Shown: positions 1 to 12,870, counted from the stretch's first letter. The stretch: 64,000 bases of DNA from Pseudomonas sp. Os17 (GCF_001547895.1 NZ_AP014627.1:3475501-3539500); one strand, 5' to 3'. The notes: generated by a model from the letters alone, not told the origin. Translations and numbers: made by a program.

Positions 1-86
1 AAAAGATATTCAACGCAAGATCCGGAGTTCCGCGCCGTTCGCAGCGGCCTAAGGTTGGCTCAACGCTCAGGCAAAGGAGGTCGATC

Positions 87-851
87 ATGAAACAACTGCA
101 CGACAAAGTCGCGATTGTCACGGGGGCCACGTCGGGAATCGGTCAGGCCGCCGCCCGGCTGTTCGCCCAGGAAGGGGCGCGCCTGATAGTGACTGGCCGT
201 CGGGGCGACGCACTGGATGCGTTGGTCGCCCAGATCCAGCAAACCGGTGGTGAGGCACTTGGGGTTGCCGGTGACATTCGCAGCGAGGCACTGGCCGAGC
301 GCCTTGTGGCGCTGGCGCTGGAGCATTTCGGTGGGTTGGATATCGCCTTCAATAACGCCGGAATGACAGGTGAAGCCCAGTCCGTCTCCGAGTTGACCCT
401 TGGCCAGTGGCAGGCCGTGCTCGACTGCAACTTGACCAGTGCCTTTCTCGGGGCCAAGTACCAGCTGCCGGCTCTGCGCAGCCGGGGCGCAGGGTCCATT
501 ATTTTCACGTCCAGCTTTGTCGGGCACCGCGTCGGTTTTCCCGGTATGGCGGCGTATGCCGCGAGCAAGGCCGCGCTGATCGGGTTGACCCAGGTCATCG
601 CCGCTGAAGAAGGCCCCCACGGCATTCGTGCCAACGCGCTACTGCCCGGAGGCACCGACACGCCCATGGGCCGTGCAGCCACCGACACCCCTGAGAAACG
701 CGCCTTTGTCGAAAACCTGCATGCCCTCAAGCGCCTCGCCCGTCCCGAGGAAATTGCCCGCGCGGCGCTGTTTCTCGCGTCGGACGCCGCCAGTTTCGTC
801 AGCGGGACGGCGATGCTGGTTGAGGGGGGAGTTTCCATCAACCGCAGCTAG
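87..851 (+). CDS. Short-chain dehydrogenase/reductase (SDR), glucose-1-dehydrogenase-like
   Basis: A classical cytosolic SDR of 254 residues, the usual family length. The cofactor motif TGATSGIG lies at residues 12-19, NNAG at 89-92, the catalytic serine in TSS near 142 and the YxxxK pair at Y157/K161. The C-terminus (LVEGGVS) is the normal SDR ending. The start is well supported by AAAGGAGG seven bases upstream of ATG. The substrate cannot be told from sequence; an NAD(P)-linked alcohol/ketone oxidoreductase is as far as I can go. It is followed directly by a MITE-like element whose left boundary falls within the stop codon, so the reading frame ends at the insertion junction. Confidence 0.88.
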   Translation: MKQLHDKVAIVTGATSGIGQAAARLFAQEGARLIVTGRRGDALDALVAQIQQTGGEALGVAGDIRSEALAERLVALALEHFGGLDIAFNNAGMTGEAQSVSELTLGQWQAVLDCNLTSAFLGAKYQLPALRSRGAGSIIFTSSFVGHRVGFPGMAAYAASKAALIGLTQVIAAEEGPHGIRANALLPGGTDTPMGRAATDTPEKRAFVENLHALKRLARPEEIARAALFLASDAASFVSGTAMLVEGGVSINRS

Positions 852-1118
852 GGTCTGTTCCCGTTTGGTGACGAGCCGCGTTGCTGGGCCAAACGGTGCG
901 AGGCAAGGCGCGGGATGCCGCCAATGGTTGTTCCCTTGGCAAATCCCGCAACGCAGCCTCGCGACGTTTGGCACGCAACCCGAAGGGACGGGGCTCACTG
1001 GGCACAGGGCGGCGTTGCTCGGAGCTTATTGGGAACAACCAAACTGCGCTCCTCGCGCCTTGCCCTGTGCCCAGTGGGCCACCGTCGCGGCCTGTCACCA
1101 AACGGGAACAGACCCTAG
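849..1118. mobile_element. MITE-like element, about 265 bp, with perfect terminal inverted repeats and TA flanks
   Basis: The ends match as a perfect inverted repeat: GGGTCTGTTCCCGTTTGG reading inward from 851 and its complement ending at 1115. The match runs 22 bases inward and extends outward through TA on both sides (849-850 and 1116-1117). A TA duplication is what IS630/Tc1-type insertion leaves. The interior holds no believable gene and has weaker internal symmetry (GGTTGTTCCC near 925 against GGGAACAACC near 1030), so the whole unit could fold into a long imperfect hairpin. It lies between the SDR gene and the 3' end of the convergent enoyl-CoA hydratase gene. It could instead be a known Pseudomonas intergenic repeat family; I cannot check copy number. 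Confidence 0.65.
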
Positions 1119-1180
1119 GCGCTGCGGTTGAGGGGGCAGGGACGCCGGATGAACGCCGCGTCCTGCCAGGGGCGGTGCGG

Positions 1181-1954
<774 letters not shown>

Positions 1955-1975
1955 GTATCAGCTCCTGCTAAAAAG

Positions 1976-3103
1976 TCAGAGATTGCGCGAAATGACCATG
2001 CGCTGGATGTCGCTGGTGCCTTCGTAGATCTGGCAGATGCGCACGTCGCGGTAGATACGCTCCAGCGGGAAGTCGCTCAAATAGCCATAGCCGCCCAGGG
2101 TTTGCAATGCCGCCGAGCAGACCTTCTCGGCCATTTCCGAGGCAAACAGCTTGGCCATCGAGGCTTCCACCAGGGCCGGCTTGCCGCTGTCGCGCAGGGC
2201 CGCGGCGTAATGCACCATTTGCCGCGCCACGGCGATCTGGGTGGCCATGTCCGCCAGGCGAAACGCTACGGCCTGGTGCTCGATGATCGGCTTGCCGAAG
2301 GTTTCGCGCTCGCGGGCGTAGTCTCGCGCCGCTTCGAACGCGGCCCGGGCCATGCCCACCGATTGTGCGGCAATGCCCACGCGCCCGCCTTCAAGGTTGG
2401 CCAGGGCGATCTTGTAGCCCTCGCCCTCCTCCCCCAGGCGGTTGGCCAGCGGCACCTTCACATCCTCGAAAAGGATCTGGCAGGTGTCGCTGGCGTGCTG
2501 GCCGAGCTTGTCCTCGATGCGCGCGACCTTATAGCCCGGCGCATCGGTGGGCACGATAAAGGCGCTGATGCCGCGCTTGCCGGCCGCCGGGTCGGTGACC
2601 GCGAACACGATCACCACCCCGGCGTTCTGCCCCGAGGTGATGAACTGCTTGCAGCCGTTGAGCACATAGTGGTCGCCGTCGCGGCGGGCCCGGGTTTTCA
2701 GGCTGCTGGCGTCGGAGCCGGCCTGGGGCTCGGTGAGGGCGAAGGCGCCAAGCATGGCGCCGCTGGCCAGGGGCTTGAGGAAACGCTCTTTCTGCTCGTC
2801 GTTGCCGAACTTGAGGATCGGCACGCAGCCCACCGAGTTGTGCACGCTCATGATGGTGGAACAGGCGCCATCACCGGCGGCGATCTCCTCCAGGGCCATG
2901 GCATAGGCCAGGTAGCCGGTGTCGCAGCCGCCCCACTGCTCGGGCACCAGCATGCCGAAGAAGCCCAGCTCGGCCATCTCGGCGATGGCCTCCCTGGGAA
3001 AGCGGTGCTCGCGGTCCCAGTCGGCGGCAAAGGGCTTCAGACGCTCCTGGGCAAATTGCCGGGCGGCGTCGCTGATCTGCAGTTGTTCGTCATTGGGCAA
3101 CAT
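1976..3103 (-). CDS. Acyl-CoA dehydrogenase
   Basis: FAD enzyme for the first oxidation of acyl-CoA, passing electrons to ETF. It has 375 residues, the usual length for a short/branched-chain enzyme. LTEPQAGSD (flavin and substrate contacts) lies near residues 122-130, and the C-terminal [11 protein letters not shown] carries the catalytic base Glu361. The position between thiolase and hydratase genes in one operon fits 2-methylbutyryl-CoA or short-chain acyl-CoA oxidation. Chain-length preference is inferred from operon likeness, not seen in the sequence. Confidence 0.92.
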   Translation of the reverse strand: MLPNDEQLQISDAARQFAQERLKPFAADWDREHRFPREAIAEMAELGFFGMLVPEQWGGCDTGYLAYAMALEEIAAGDGACSTIMSVHNSVGCVPILKFGNDEQKERFLKPLASGAMLGAFALTEPQAGSDASSLKTRARRDGDHYVLNGCKQFITSGQNAGVVIVFAVTDPAAGKRGISAFIVPTDAPGYKVARIEDKLGQHASDTCQILFEDVKVPLANRLGEEGEGYKIALANLEGGRVGIAAQSVGMARAAFEAARDYARERETFGKPIIEHQAVAFRLADMATQIAVARQMVHYAAALRDSGKPALVEASMAKLFASEMAEKVCSAALQTLGGYGYLSDFPLERIYRDVRICQIYEGTSDIQRMVISRNL

Positions 3104-3115
3104 CGGGATTCCTCG

Positions 3116-4306
3116 TTACAGGCATTCAACGGCCATGGCCGTGGCTTCGCCACCGCCGATACAGATCGCGGCCACGCCACGCTTGAGGCCCTTCTGGCGC
3201 AGGGCCGAGAGCAGGGTCACCAGGATCCGCGCGCCGGAGGCACCGATCGGATGGCCCAGGGCGCAGGCGCCACCGTGCACGTTGACCTTGGCGTGGGGAA
3301 TGTCCAGCTTGTTCATGGTCACCAGGCTGACCACGGCGAAGGCTTCGTTGATTTCGAACAGATCGACATCGCCCAGGGCCCAGCCGGTCTTTTTCAGCAG
3401 CCGCTCGATGGCGCCCACCGGGGCCACCGGGAACAGGCTCGGGGTGTCGGCGAAGGCCGCGTGCCCGTGGATCACCGCCAGCGGCTTGAGGCCGCGCTTG
3501 TCGGCTTCGGAACGGCGCATCAGCACCAGGGCCGCGGCGCCGTCGGAGATCGAGCTGGCGTTGGCGGCGGTCACGGTACCACCGTCGCGGAACGCCGGCT
3601 TCAAGGTGGCGATCTTGTCCAGCTTGGCCTTGGGCGGCTGTTCGTCATCGCTGATCAGCTTCGACTCCTTGCCGATCATCACCTGCAGCGGAACGATCTC
3701 GTCCTTGAACAGGCCGTCCTTGATCGCCTGCTGGGCGCGGGTCAGGGAAGCCACAGCGAAGTCGTCCTGGGCCTGGCGGGTGAAGCCGTTGGCCTCGGCG
3801 CAGTCCTCGGCAAAGGTGCCCATCAGGCGGCCCTTGTCGTAGGCATCTTCCAGGCCGTCGAGGAACATGTGATCGAGCACCTTGCCATGGCCCATGCGGT
3901 AACCGCTGCGGGCGCGGTCCAGCAGGTACGGGGCGTTGGACATGCTTTCCATGCCGCCGGCGACCACCACCTCGGCGCTGCCGGCCAGCAGCATGTCGTG
4001 GGCCAGGATGGTGGCCTCCATGCCGGAGCCGCACATCTTGTTCAGGGTGGTGCAGCGGGTGCCCTTGTCCAGGCCGGCGCCCAGGGCCGCCTGGCGCGCC
4101 GGGGCCTGGCCAAGGCCGGCGGACAGCACGCAACCGAACAGCACTTCCTCCACCGCTTGCGGGGCGATTCCTGCGCGCTCTACCGCGGCGCGGATGGCCT
4201 CGGCCCCCAGTTGCGGGGCGCTGAGGCCCTTGAGTTCACCCTGGAAACCGCCCATCGGGGTGCGGACGGCGCTGACAATGACGATTGGATCGTGGGCAAT
4301 GGACAT
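3116..4306 (-). CDS. Acetyl-CoA acetyltransferase (thiolase)
   Basis: Cleaves 3-ketoacyl-CoA (acetoacetyl-CoA or 2-methylacetoacetyl-CoA) with CoA. The 396-residue protein has the acyl-accepting Cys92 in KMCGSGM, His352 in GHPIGASG and Cys382 in CIGGGEA, so all three catalytic residues are intact. An AGGAGG-like site precedes the ATG. It is the third gene of the leftward fatty-acid/branched-chain operon, 12 bp from each neighbour, consistent with translational coupling. Confidence 0.93.
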   Translation of the reverse strand: MSIAHDPIVIVSAVRTPMGGFQGELKGLSAPQLGAEAIRAAVERAGIAPQAVEEVLFGCVLSAGLGQAPARQAALGAGLDKGTRCTTLNKMCGSGMEATILAHDMLLAGSAEVVVAGGMESMSNAPYLLDRARSGYRMGHGKVLDHMFLDGLEDAYDKGRLMGTFAEDCAEANGFTRQAQDDFAVASLTRAQQAIKDGLFKDEIVPLQVMIGKESKLISDDEQPPKAKLDKIATLKPAFRDGGTVTAANASSISDGAAALVLMRRSEADKRGLKPLAVIHGHAAFADTPSLFPVAPVGAIERLLKKTGWALGDVDLFEINEAFAVVSLVTMNKLDIPHAKVNVHGGACALGHPIGASGARILVTLLSALRQKGLKRGVAAICIGGGEATAMAVECL

Positions 4307-4318
4307 GAAAATTCCTCC

Positions 4319-5080
4319 TTACTTGGCGGCCATGCGCAAGGCGCCGTCGAGACGGATCACCTCGCCGTTGAGCATGCTGTTTTCAATGATATGCCGCACC
4401 AGCGCGGCGTACTCGGCGGGCTTGCCCAGGCGCGGTGGGAACGGCACCCCGGCGGCCAGACCGGCGCGCACTTCGTCGCTCATGCCGGCCATCATCGGGG
4501 TTTCGAAAATCCCCGGGGCGATGGTCATCACCCGAATGCCGAAACGCGCCAGCTCGCGGGCCACCGGCAGGGTCAGGCTGGCGATGGCGCCCTTGGACGC
4601 CGCATAGGCGGCCTGGCCGATCTGCCCGTCGAAGGCGGCGATGGAGGCGGTGTTGATGATCACCCCGCGCTCGCCATCGGCATCGGCCGCGCTTTCGGCA
4701 ATGGCCGCCGCGGCCAGGCGCAGCAGGTTGAAGCTGCCGATCAGGTTGACGTTGATAACCTGGCTGAAGCTGGCCAGGGCATGGGGGCCGTTCTTGCCCA
4801 GGACCTTCTCGCCGCGCACGATGCCGGCGCAGTTGACCAGGCCGTTGAGCCCGCCAAAGGCCTTGACCGTGGCCTGCACCGCCGCTTCGGCCGCGGCCTC
4901 CTGGCTGATGTCCGCCACCACGCTGTGGCAGCCCAATTGCTGGGCCCGGGCCGCCACGGCCTCGGCATTGAGGTCCACCAGCATCACCTTGGCGCCGGCG
5001 GCCACCAGCATTTCAGCGCTGGCCGCACCGAGGCCGGAAGCACCACCACTGACGAGAAAAACCTTGTTTGTGATCTGCAT
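4319..5080 (-). CDS. 3-hydroxyacyl-CoA dehydrogenase, SDR type (HSD17B10-like)
   Basis: Predicted to oxidise 3-hydroxyacyl-CoA, for example 2-methyl-3-hydroxybutyryl-CoA, with NAD+. The 253-residue SDR has the cofactor motif SGGASGLG near residues 11-18, NCAG, a serine in [11 protein letters not shown] and YAASK as active-site tyrosine and lysine. HSD10-type SDRs have the long insert seen here before the active site. It lies between the acyl-CoA synthetase and thiolase genes and supplies the dehydrogenase step the operon would otherwise lack. Confidence 0.88.
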   Translation of the reverse strand: MQITNKVFLVSGGASGLGAASAEMLVAAGAKVMLVDLNAEAVAARAQQLGCHSVVADISQEAAAEAAVQATVKAFGGLNGLVNCAGIVRGEKVLGKNGPHALASFSQVINVNLIGSFNLLRLAAAAIAESAADADGERGVIINTASIAAFDGQIGQAAYAASKGAIASLTLPVARELARFGIRVMTIAPGIFETPMMAGMSDEVRAGLAAGVPFPPRLGKPAEYAALVRHIIENSMLNGEVIRLDGALRMAAK

Positions 5081-5094
5081 CGTTTCAATCCTGT

Positions 5095-6759
5095 TTACGC
5101 GGTAGCTGTTGACGCCGCGGCCTCTTGAGCCTTGGCGATTTCCTGGTTGCGCAAGATAAAGCGCTGCAATTTGCCGCTGGGGGTCTTGGGCAAATCACTG
5201 ACAAATTCGATTTCACGGGGGTAGGAATGGGCCGCCAGGCGCTTGCGCACATGCTGGCGCAATTCCTCGGCCAACTCCGGCGTGGCGCGGTACTGCTCGC
5301 TGAGCACCACGAAGGCCTTGACCAGCTCGGTGCGCTCCGGATCGGGCTTGCCCACCACCGCCGCCTCCACCACCGCCGGGTGTTCGATCAGGGCACTTTC
5401 CACGTCGAAGGGACCGACCCGGTAGCCGGACGTGGTGATTACATCGTCGCTGCGGCCGACGAAGCTGATGCTGCCGTCCTGGTTCAGCTCGACGGTGTCG
5501 CCGCTGAGGTAGTAGTCACCGACGAACGCCTTGGTCGGCACCCCGGCGTAACCGGCGAACCAGCACATTGGCGACTGGCTGCGGTCGATGGCCAGGATGC
5601 CCGGCTGGCCGACACCCAGCTCGCGGTACTCTTCGTCCAGCACCACGATGCGGTGGCCGGGCGAGGCGAAACCGGCGGCGCCGACATGCACCGGGTGGTC
5701 CAGGCCGTGGTGGTTGCACAGCACCATGCCCAGCTCGGTCTGGCCGTAATGGTCGTGGATCACCACGTCCAGCTGTTCGGCGAACCAGCGGATGACTTCC
5801 GGGTTCAGCGGCTCACCGGCGCTGCTGACGATGCGCAGGCGCCCCTTGATCGAACGGGCGAACTGGTCGCCGCCGGCGATCAGCAGGCGGTAGGCCGTAG
5901 GCGAGCCGGTGAGGTTGGTGATGCCGTACTTGTTGATCACCCGGCAGGTGCTTTCCAGGGTGAAGGGGCCATCGTAGAAGGTGATCGGGTGACCCAGGCC
6001 CAGCGGCCCGGTAACGCCGAAATAGATGCCGTAGGCCCAGCCCGGGTCGGCGACGTTCCAGAACGCATCCTCGGGGCGCAGGTCCACCGCGTCGCGGGTG
6101 TAGTTCTGGAACGCGACAATGGCCTTGAGCGGCACTTCCAGGGCTTTCGACGGGCCGGTGGTGCCCGAGGTGAACATCAGCAGGAACGGGTCTTCGCCGG
6201 TCAGCAGCACCGGCTCGCACTGGGCCGGGTACTGTTCCAGCTCGGCCCAGAAACTGAAATCGCCGCGCACGATGCCCTGCCCTTTGGCCGCCGCGACCGT
6301 GACGACGGTCGGGCACTCGGCGACTTCCGCCAGCTTCGGCCGGTTCACCGCGTCGCAGATCACCAGCTTGGCCTTTGAACTGTTGAGGCGGTGCTCGATG
6401 GCCTTGGGACCAAAGGCGGTGAACAGCGGCTGGTACACCGCGCCGATGCGCCAGGTGGCCAGCACCGTGATCAGCAACTCGACATTGCGCGGCAGCAGCC
6501 CGGCGACCTTGTCGCCCTTGCCGACCCCCTGGACCAGGAAGAAATTGGCCAGGCGTGCGGCCTTGTCCTGCAGTTCAGTGAAGGTATAGGTGGCGCTGCT
6601 ACCGTCGCGGCCCTCCCAGAACAGCGCGATGCGCCCGGGCAACGCATGCCGGTCACAACATTCGACGCAGGCATTGAGCGCCGACAGCGAACCCGCCAGG
6701 GCGGCGTCGACACAGTGCTGATAATTGAAATCCTTGATGGCGGACTGGTAGTTGCGCAT
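5095..6759 (-). CDS. Acyl-CoA synthetase (AMP-forming, acetyl-CoA synthetase-like)
   Basis: First gene of the leftward operon. It activates a carboxylic acid to its acyl-CoA with ATP. The 554-residue ANL-superfamily protein has the phosphate loop TSGTTGPSK near residue 195, the AMP-binding YGQTELG, the hinge aspartate in SGDTVEL/GRSDDVI, and the C-terminal catalytic lysine in KTPSGKLQR. The C-terminal extension is Ala/Thr-rich and short. Substrate is probably a short or branched acid (propionate to 2-methylbutyrate range) by analogy with the P. putida cluster; sequence alone does not settle it. Confidence 0.9.
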   Translation of the reverse strand: MRNYQSAIKDFNYQHCVDAALAGSLSALNACVECCDRHALPGRIALFWEGRDGSSATYTFTELQDKAARLANFFLVQGVGKGDKVAGLLPRNVELLITVLATWRIGAVYQPLFTAFGPKAIEHRLNSSKAKLVICDAVNRPKLAEVAECPTVVTVAAAKGQGIVRGDFSFWAELEQYPAQCEPVLLTGEDPFLLMFTSGTTGPSKALEVPLKAIVAFQNYTRDAVDLRPEDAFWNVADPGWAYGIYFGVTGPLGLGHPITFYDGPFTLESTCRVINKYGITNLTGSPTAYRLLIAGGDQFARSIKGRLRIVSSAGEPLNPEVIRWFAEQLDVVIHDHYGQTELGMVLCNHHGLDHPVHVGAAGFASPGHRIVVLDEEYRELGVGQPGILAIDRSQSPMCWFAGYAGVPTKAFVGDYYLSGDTVELNQDGSISFVGRSDDVITTSGYRVGPFDVESALIEHPAVVEAAVVGKPDPERTELVKAFVVLSEQYRATPELAEELRQHVRKRLAAHSYPREIEFVSDLPKTPSGKLQRFILRNQEIAKAQEAAASTATA

Positions 6760-6924
6760 TGCCTGAATCCCTCACTGTTCTTATTAGGATGGGAACCTCA
6801 TGAAAAGCAGGGAAATACTGGCGCCAGAGCCCTCGCGCGACAATGGTCAAAGCTATCAAGTTGCGTGACCGGTTTGGCCAAGAACCCACCCCGGCCGTGG
6901 CGACCGGCAGGCCCCGCGCTCGTT

Positions 6925-7005
6925 GCAGGAACCGGCTTGCCGGCGCAGGCGCAACCGCAGTGGTGCACGGCTTGCGGGCCTCTTCGCCGGCAAGCCGGCT
7001 CCTAC
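6925..7005. repeat. REP doublet (REPIN)
   Basis: Two Pseudomonas REP units in inverted orientation: GGAACCGGCTTGCCGGCGC at the left and TTCGCCGGCAAGCCGGCTCC ending at 7005, separated by about 35 bp. Each folds on its own and the pair can form a long hairpin. It lies between the acyl-CoA synthetase gene and its AraC-type regulator gene. REPINs are moved by RAYT transposases, which are not in this window. Confidence 0.8.
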
Positions 7006-7034
7006 AGGGAACTGCACGGTGTATCTGACTGCTT

Positions 7035-7114
7035 TAGGAGCTGGCTTGCCAGCGAAGGCGTCGGCCGGGGCGGCGCAGGGCTTGCGGCCCCGTTGTCGGC
7101 AAGCCGCTTCCTAC
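7035..7114. repeat. REP doublet (REPIN), right arm overlapping a stop codon
   Basis: A second doublet immediately after the first: TAGGAGCTGGCTTGCCAGCG at 7035 and GTCGGCAAGCCGCTTCCTAC ending near 7113. The right arm includes the last codon and stop of the leftward regulator gene (end 7111), so the repeat reaches its 3' end and could affect its transcript end. Confidence 0.75.
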
Positions 7115-8142
7115 GAGAGGTCCGGGTCGTTGAGGATCAGGCTGCGGTAATGCCCGGGGTTGGACCCGGACCATTTGCGAAACGCCTTGTAGAACGAGCT
7201 GGTGTCGGCAAACCCCAGGCGCCCGGCTATCTCGGCGAAACTCAGTTGCGGCTCCGCCAGCCAGACAATCGCCAGCTCCTTGCGCACGCTGTCCTTGAGC
7301 GCCTGGTAGCTCTGGCCCTCCTCGGCCAGGCGGCGGCGCAGGGTCGAGGCAGACATGCACAGGCTCTGGGCCAGGCTTTCGCTTTCCGGCCACTGCTCGC
7401 CGGGCAATTGCCGCAACTGCTGCTTGATGCGGCTGGCCAGGCTCTCGGGGTCGCGGTACTTCACCAGGATGTTGGCCGGGGCCTGGGCCAGAAAGCGCTT
7501 GAGCTCTTCCTCGCTGCGCTTGATCGGCAGGTCCAGGCAATCGGCGGCGATGATCATCCGCGTGCGCGACCGGGCAAAGCGCAGGTTGTCGGAGAACATC
7601 ACCCGGTAGTCGTCGCAGAAGTCCGGCTGCGGGCAGCGCAGCTCGATCGCCAGGATCGGAATCCGCCGCCCTGCCAGCCAGCAGGCCACGCCATGGACGA
7701 TCATCCAGTAGGTGAAATAGGTGAAGGCCCGGCCCGGCGCATGCTCGTCGTCCTGCAGGACGATTTCTGCCAGGCTCTGCTGGCGCACCAGTTGCGCCGG
7801 CAGGCGTTCGAACATCAGCGACAGAAAGCCCAGCACCGAATCCAGCCCCGCCGCCAGGGTCGGCTGGGCCATGGCCGAGCGGCAGAGAAAGGCCAGGCTG
7901 CCGGACTTCAGCCGGCGCGGATCCATGCCGAAAAACTCGTCATCCAGACGCCGGGCCAACAGCCGCCAGAGCCGGGCATAGGCGCTGGCCGGGACGCGCG
8001 CGCAGCCCTGCTGCAGGAGCGCCGGATCAATCCCGACCTTGTTCAGCACTTCCGCGGTGGCCGCCCCCGGCGCACAGCTTTGCAGCAGCGCCTCGCGCAC
8101 CAGTTGCATGGAGATGGTGTCTTTTTCCGCCATCGTGACCAA
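7111..8142 (-). CDS. AraC-family transcriptional regulator with arabinose-binding-type N-terminal domain
   Basis: A 343-residue regulator: an N-terminal sensor of the Arabinose_bd type (about residues 20-220) and a C-terminal pair of helix-turn-helix motifs (SLAQSLCMSASTLRRRLAEEG and SFAEIAGRLGFADTSSFYKAFRKWSG). The TTG start at 8142 has AGGA five bases upstream; an in-frame ATG at 8133 is the alternative. It is read in the same direction as the acyl-CoA operon and lies upstream of it, as the matching regulator does in related Pseudomonas, so it is the likely activator of that operon. The domain type differs from what I recall of the mannitol regulator MtlR, although it sits next to mtlE. Confidence 0.85.
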   Translation of the reverse strand: MVTMAEKDTISMQLVREALLQSCAPGAATAEVLNKVGIDPALLQQGCARVPASAYARLWRLLARRLDDEFFGMDPRRLKSGSLAFLCRSAMAQPTLAAGLDSVLGFLSLMFERLPAQLVRQQSLAEIVLQDDEHAPGRAFTYFTYWMIVHGVACWLAGRRIPILAIELRCPQPDFCDDYRVMFSDNLRFARSRTRMIIAADCLDLPIKRSEEELKRFLAQAPANILVKYRDPESLASRIKQQLRQLPGEQWPESESLAQSLCMSASTLRRRLAEEGQSYQALKDSVRKELAIVWLAEPQLSFAEIAGRLGFADTSSFYKAFRKWSGSNPGHYRSLILNDPDLS

Positions 8143-8351
8143 CGTTTTCCTAAGGATCTCGGGATCGCCATCTTAGGCAGTGACCGGGAAAAAGCCAGTG
8201 GGCTTTGGCCGTAGTTGACAGCCTCGCACCAGCGAAAACCGATACGGATTCGTCCGCCCCTGCATCGCCCCGCCACCCGGGCAAGCCGTGCAAACCGCTA
8301 GCACGGTCAACGAACCGCTATCCCGGCAGTGCAAAAAAGTATCGATTCAAG

Positions 8352-8370
8352 TGTCAGGGATGATTTGTCA
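8352..8370 (+). promoter_or_regulatory. Possible activator site upstream of mtlE
   Basis: The 339-bp gap between the regulator gene and mtlE has no gene. Within it, TGTCA at 8352-8356 is repeated directly as TGTCA at 8366-8370, in a locally AT-rich stretch, followed by GGGCTGTAATCAGCCC (8384-8399), a short perfect inverted repeat. AraC-type activators such as MtlR bind direct repeats near the promoter, so this is where I would look for the mtl operator. I could not recognise a firm -35/-10 pair. Confidence 0.3.
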
Positions 8371-8481
8371 GCACCGCGTTGGCGGGCTGTAATCAGCCCA
8401 CATTCTGCCTCGTCCGGCAGAAGACATAACAACAATAACCGTCCTTCTGCAGCCCGCACCGGCGCAGAACAGGAGTGACCG

Positions 8482-9792
<1,311 letters not shown>

Positions 9793-9805
9793 CCCGGCAC
9801 GCCTG

Positions 9806-9887
9806 GTAGGAGCCGGCTGGCCGGCGAAGAGGCCCTTGAGTCTTGCGCAGTGTTCAAGGACGCCTTCGCTGGCAAGCCAGCTCCTAC
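9806..9887. repeat. REP doublet (REPIN) inside the mtl operon
   Basis: GTAGGAGCCGGCTGGCCGGC at 9806 and TTCGCTGGCAAGCCAGCTCC near 9865, in inverted orientation, fill most of the 157-bp gap between mtlE and mtlF. In the transcript they form a strong stem that could block 3' exonucleases or reduce read-through. Confidence 0.82.
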
Positions 9888-9949
9888 GCGCAACCCGGCC
9901 ATGCCAGCGCAGTGTCGCGCCCCCTCATACCCAACTGGTTGTGATCCTC

Positions 9950-10876
9950 ATGAATACCTCGACTGCCAAGCTCCATCTGCCAGCGCAGGCGGCTCGCCGC
10001 AAGCGTCGCCTGGCCAGCCCCGGCTGGTTTCTGGTCAGCCCCTCAGTGGCGTTGTTGCTGCTGTGGATGATCGTGCCCCTGGGCATGACCCTGTACTTCT
10101 CGCTGATCCGCTACAACCTGCTGTACCCCGGTGAAAACCCGTTCGTGGGCCTGGAGAACTTCAGCTACTTCCTCAGTGACTCGGGCTTTGTGCCCGGGGC
10201 CACCAACACCCTGTTGCTGGTGGGCAGCGTGCTGCTGATCAGCGTGGTGTTCGGCGTGTTGATCAGTGCCCTGCTGGAAGCCAGCGAGTTCTTCGGCCGC
10301 GGCCTGGTCCGGGTGCTGCTGATCTCGCCGTTCTTCATCATGCCCACGGTGGGCGCACTGATCTGGAAGAACCTGATCTTTCACCCGGTATCGGGCATCC
10401 TCGCCGCCGTGTGGAAGCTGTTCGGCGCCCAGCCGGTGGACTGGCTGGCCCATTACCCGCTGCTGTCGATCATCCTCATCGTCTCCTGGCAGTGGCTGCC
10501 GTTCGCCATCCTGATCCTGATGACCGCCATGCAGTCCCTGGACCAGGAACAGAAAGAAGCCGCACGCCTGGATGGCGCCGGCCCCATCGCGATCTTCTGG
10601 CACCTGACCCTGCCCCACCTGGCGCGCCCCATCGCCGTTGTGGTGATGATCGAAACCATCTTCCTGCTCTCGGTGTTCGCCGAAATTTTCACCACTACCA
10701 ACGGCGGCCCGGGCTACGCCTCGACCAACCTGGCCTACCTGATCTACAACCAGGCGCTGGTGCAGTTCGACGTGGGCATGGCTTCCGCCGGCGGCCTGAT
10801 CGCCGTGGTCATCGCCAACATCGCCGCGATCATCCTGGTACGGATGATCGGCAAGAACCTGACTGACCAGAGCTGA
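9950..10876 (+). CDS. mtlF: Mannitol ABC transporter permease
   Basis: Inner-membrane permease of 308 residues with six predicted helices; the first is SVALLLLWMIVPLGMTLYFSL. The cytoplasmic EAA loop (EAARLDGAGPIAIFWHLTLPHL) that docks the ATPase MtlK is clear. An in-frame start at 9836 exists, but its first 38 residues translate REP sequence and are not protein-like; ATG at 9950 begins the conserved part. No strong ribosome site is visible before 9950. Pairs with MtlG. Confidence 0.9.
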   Translation: MNTSTAKLHLPAQAARRKRRLASPGWFLVSPSVALLLLWMIVPLGMTLYFSLIRYNLLYPGENPFVGLENFSYFLSDSGFVPGATNTLLLVGSVLLISVVFGVLISALLEASEFFGRGLVRVLLISPFFIMPTVGALIWKNLIFHPVSGILAAVWKLFGAQPVDWLAHYPLLSIILIVSWQWLPFAILILMTAMQSLDQEQKEAARLDGAGPIAIFWHLTLPHLARPIAVVVMIETIFLLSVFAEIFTTTNGGPGYASTNLAYLIYNQALVQFDVGMASAGGLIAVVIANIAAIILVRMIGKNLTDQS

Positions 10877-10886
10877 GGTGCCCGCC

Positions 10887-11717
10887 ATGACCCTGCAACA
10901 ATCCCGACGCCTGCAAAGCCTGCTACTGGGCACCCTGGCCTGGGCCATCGCGATCCTGATCTTCTTCCCGATCTTCTGGATGGTGCTGACCAGCTTCAAG
11001 AGCGAAATCGACGCCTTCGCCACGCCGCCGCAGTTCATCTTCACGCCGACGCTTGAGAACTACCTGCACATCAACGAGCGCAGCAACTACCTGGCCTTCG
11101 CCTGGAACTCGGTGGTGATTTCCTTCAGCGCCACCGCCCTGTGCCTGCTGATCGCGGTGCCGGCGGCCTACTCCATGGCCTTCTACGAGACTCGCCACAC
11201 CAAGCGCACCCTGCTATGGATGCTCTCGACCAAGATGCTGCCGCCGGTGGGCGTGCTGATGCCGATCTACCTGCTGGCCAAGAGTTTCGGCCTGCTGGAC
11301 ACGCGCATTGCGCTGATCGTCATCTACACCCTGATCAACCTGCCGATCGTGGTGTGGATGGTTTACACCTACTTCAAGGACATCCCCCGGGACATCCTTG
11401 AAGCCGCCCGCCTGGACGGCGCCACACTGGCCCAGGAGATGCTCCGGGTGCTGCTGCCGATCGCCAAGGGCGGGCTGGCTTCCACCGTGCTGCTGTCGCT
11501 GATCCTGTGCTGGAACGAAGCCTTCTGGTCGCTGAACCTGACCTCTGCCAATGCCGCCCCGCTGACCGCGCTGATCGCCTCCTACTCCAGTCCCGAAGGG
11601 TTGTTCTGGGCCAAGCTCTCGGCGGTTTCGACCCTGGCCTGCGCGCCGATCCTGATCTTCGGCTGGATCAGCCAGAAACAGCTGGTGCGCGGCCTGTCCT
11701 TTGGCGCAGTGAAGTAA
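10887..11717 (+). CDS. mtlG: Mannitol ABC transporter permease
   Basis: Second permease, 276 residues, six helices, with the EAA loop EAARLDGATLAQEMLRVLLP. The ATG at 10887 is preceded by GAGGTG six bases away; the GTG at 10878 is part of that ribosome site and a less likely start. It lies 10 bp after mtlF and 24 bp before mtlK. Confidence 0.92.
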   Translation: MTLQQSRRLQSLLLGTLAWAIAILIFFPIFWMVLTSFKSEIDAFATPPQFIFTPTLENYLHINERSNYLAFAWNSVVISFSATALCLLIAVPAAYSMAFYETRHTKRTLLWMLSTKMLPPVGVLMPIYLLAKSFGLLDTRIALIVIYTLINLPIVVWMVYTYFKDIPRDILEAARLDGATLAQEMLRVLLPIAKGGLASTVLLSLILCWNEAFWSLNLTSANAAPLTALIASYSSPEGLFWAKLSAVSTLACAPILIFGWISQKQLVRGLSFGAVK

Positions 11718-11741
11718 CCCTCGAATTGTTGGAGACACCCC

Positions 11742-12845
<1,104 letters not shown>

Positions 12846-12870
12846 TCCCCTGATGACCGAGAGCCCCCGC

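Noticed and set aside
9836-9949. N-terminal extension of mtlF to 9836
   Set aside because: The extra 38 residues translate a REP unit and spacer; conserved permease sequence begins at 9950.
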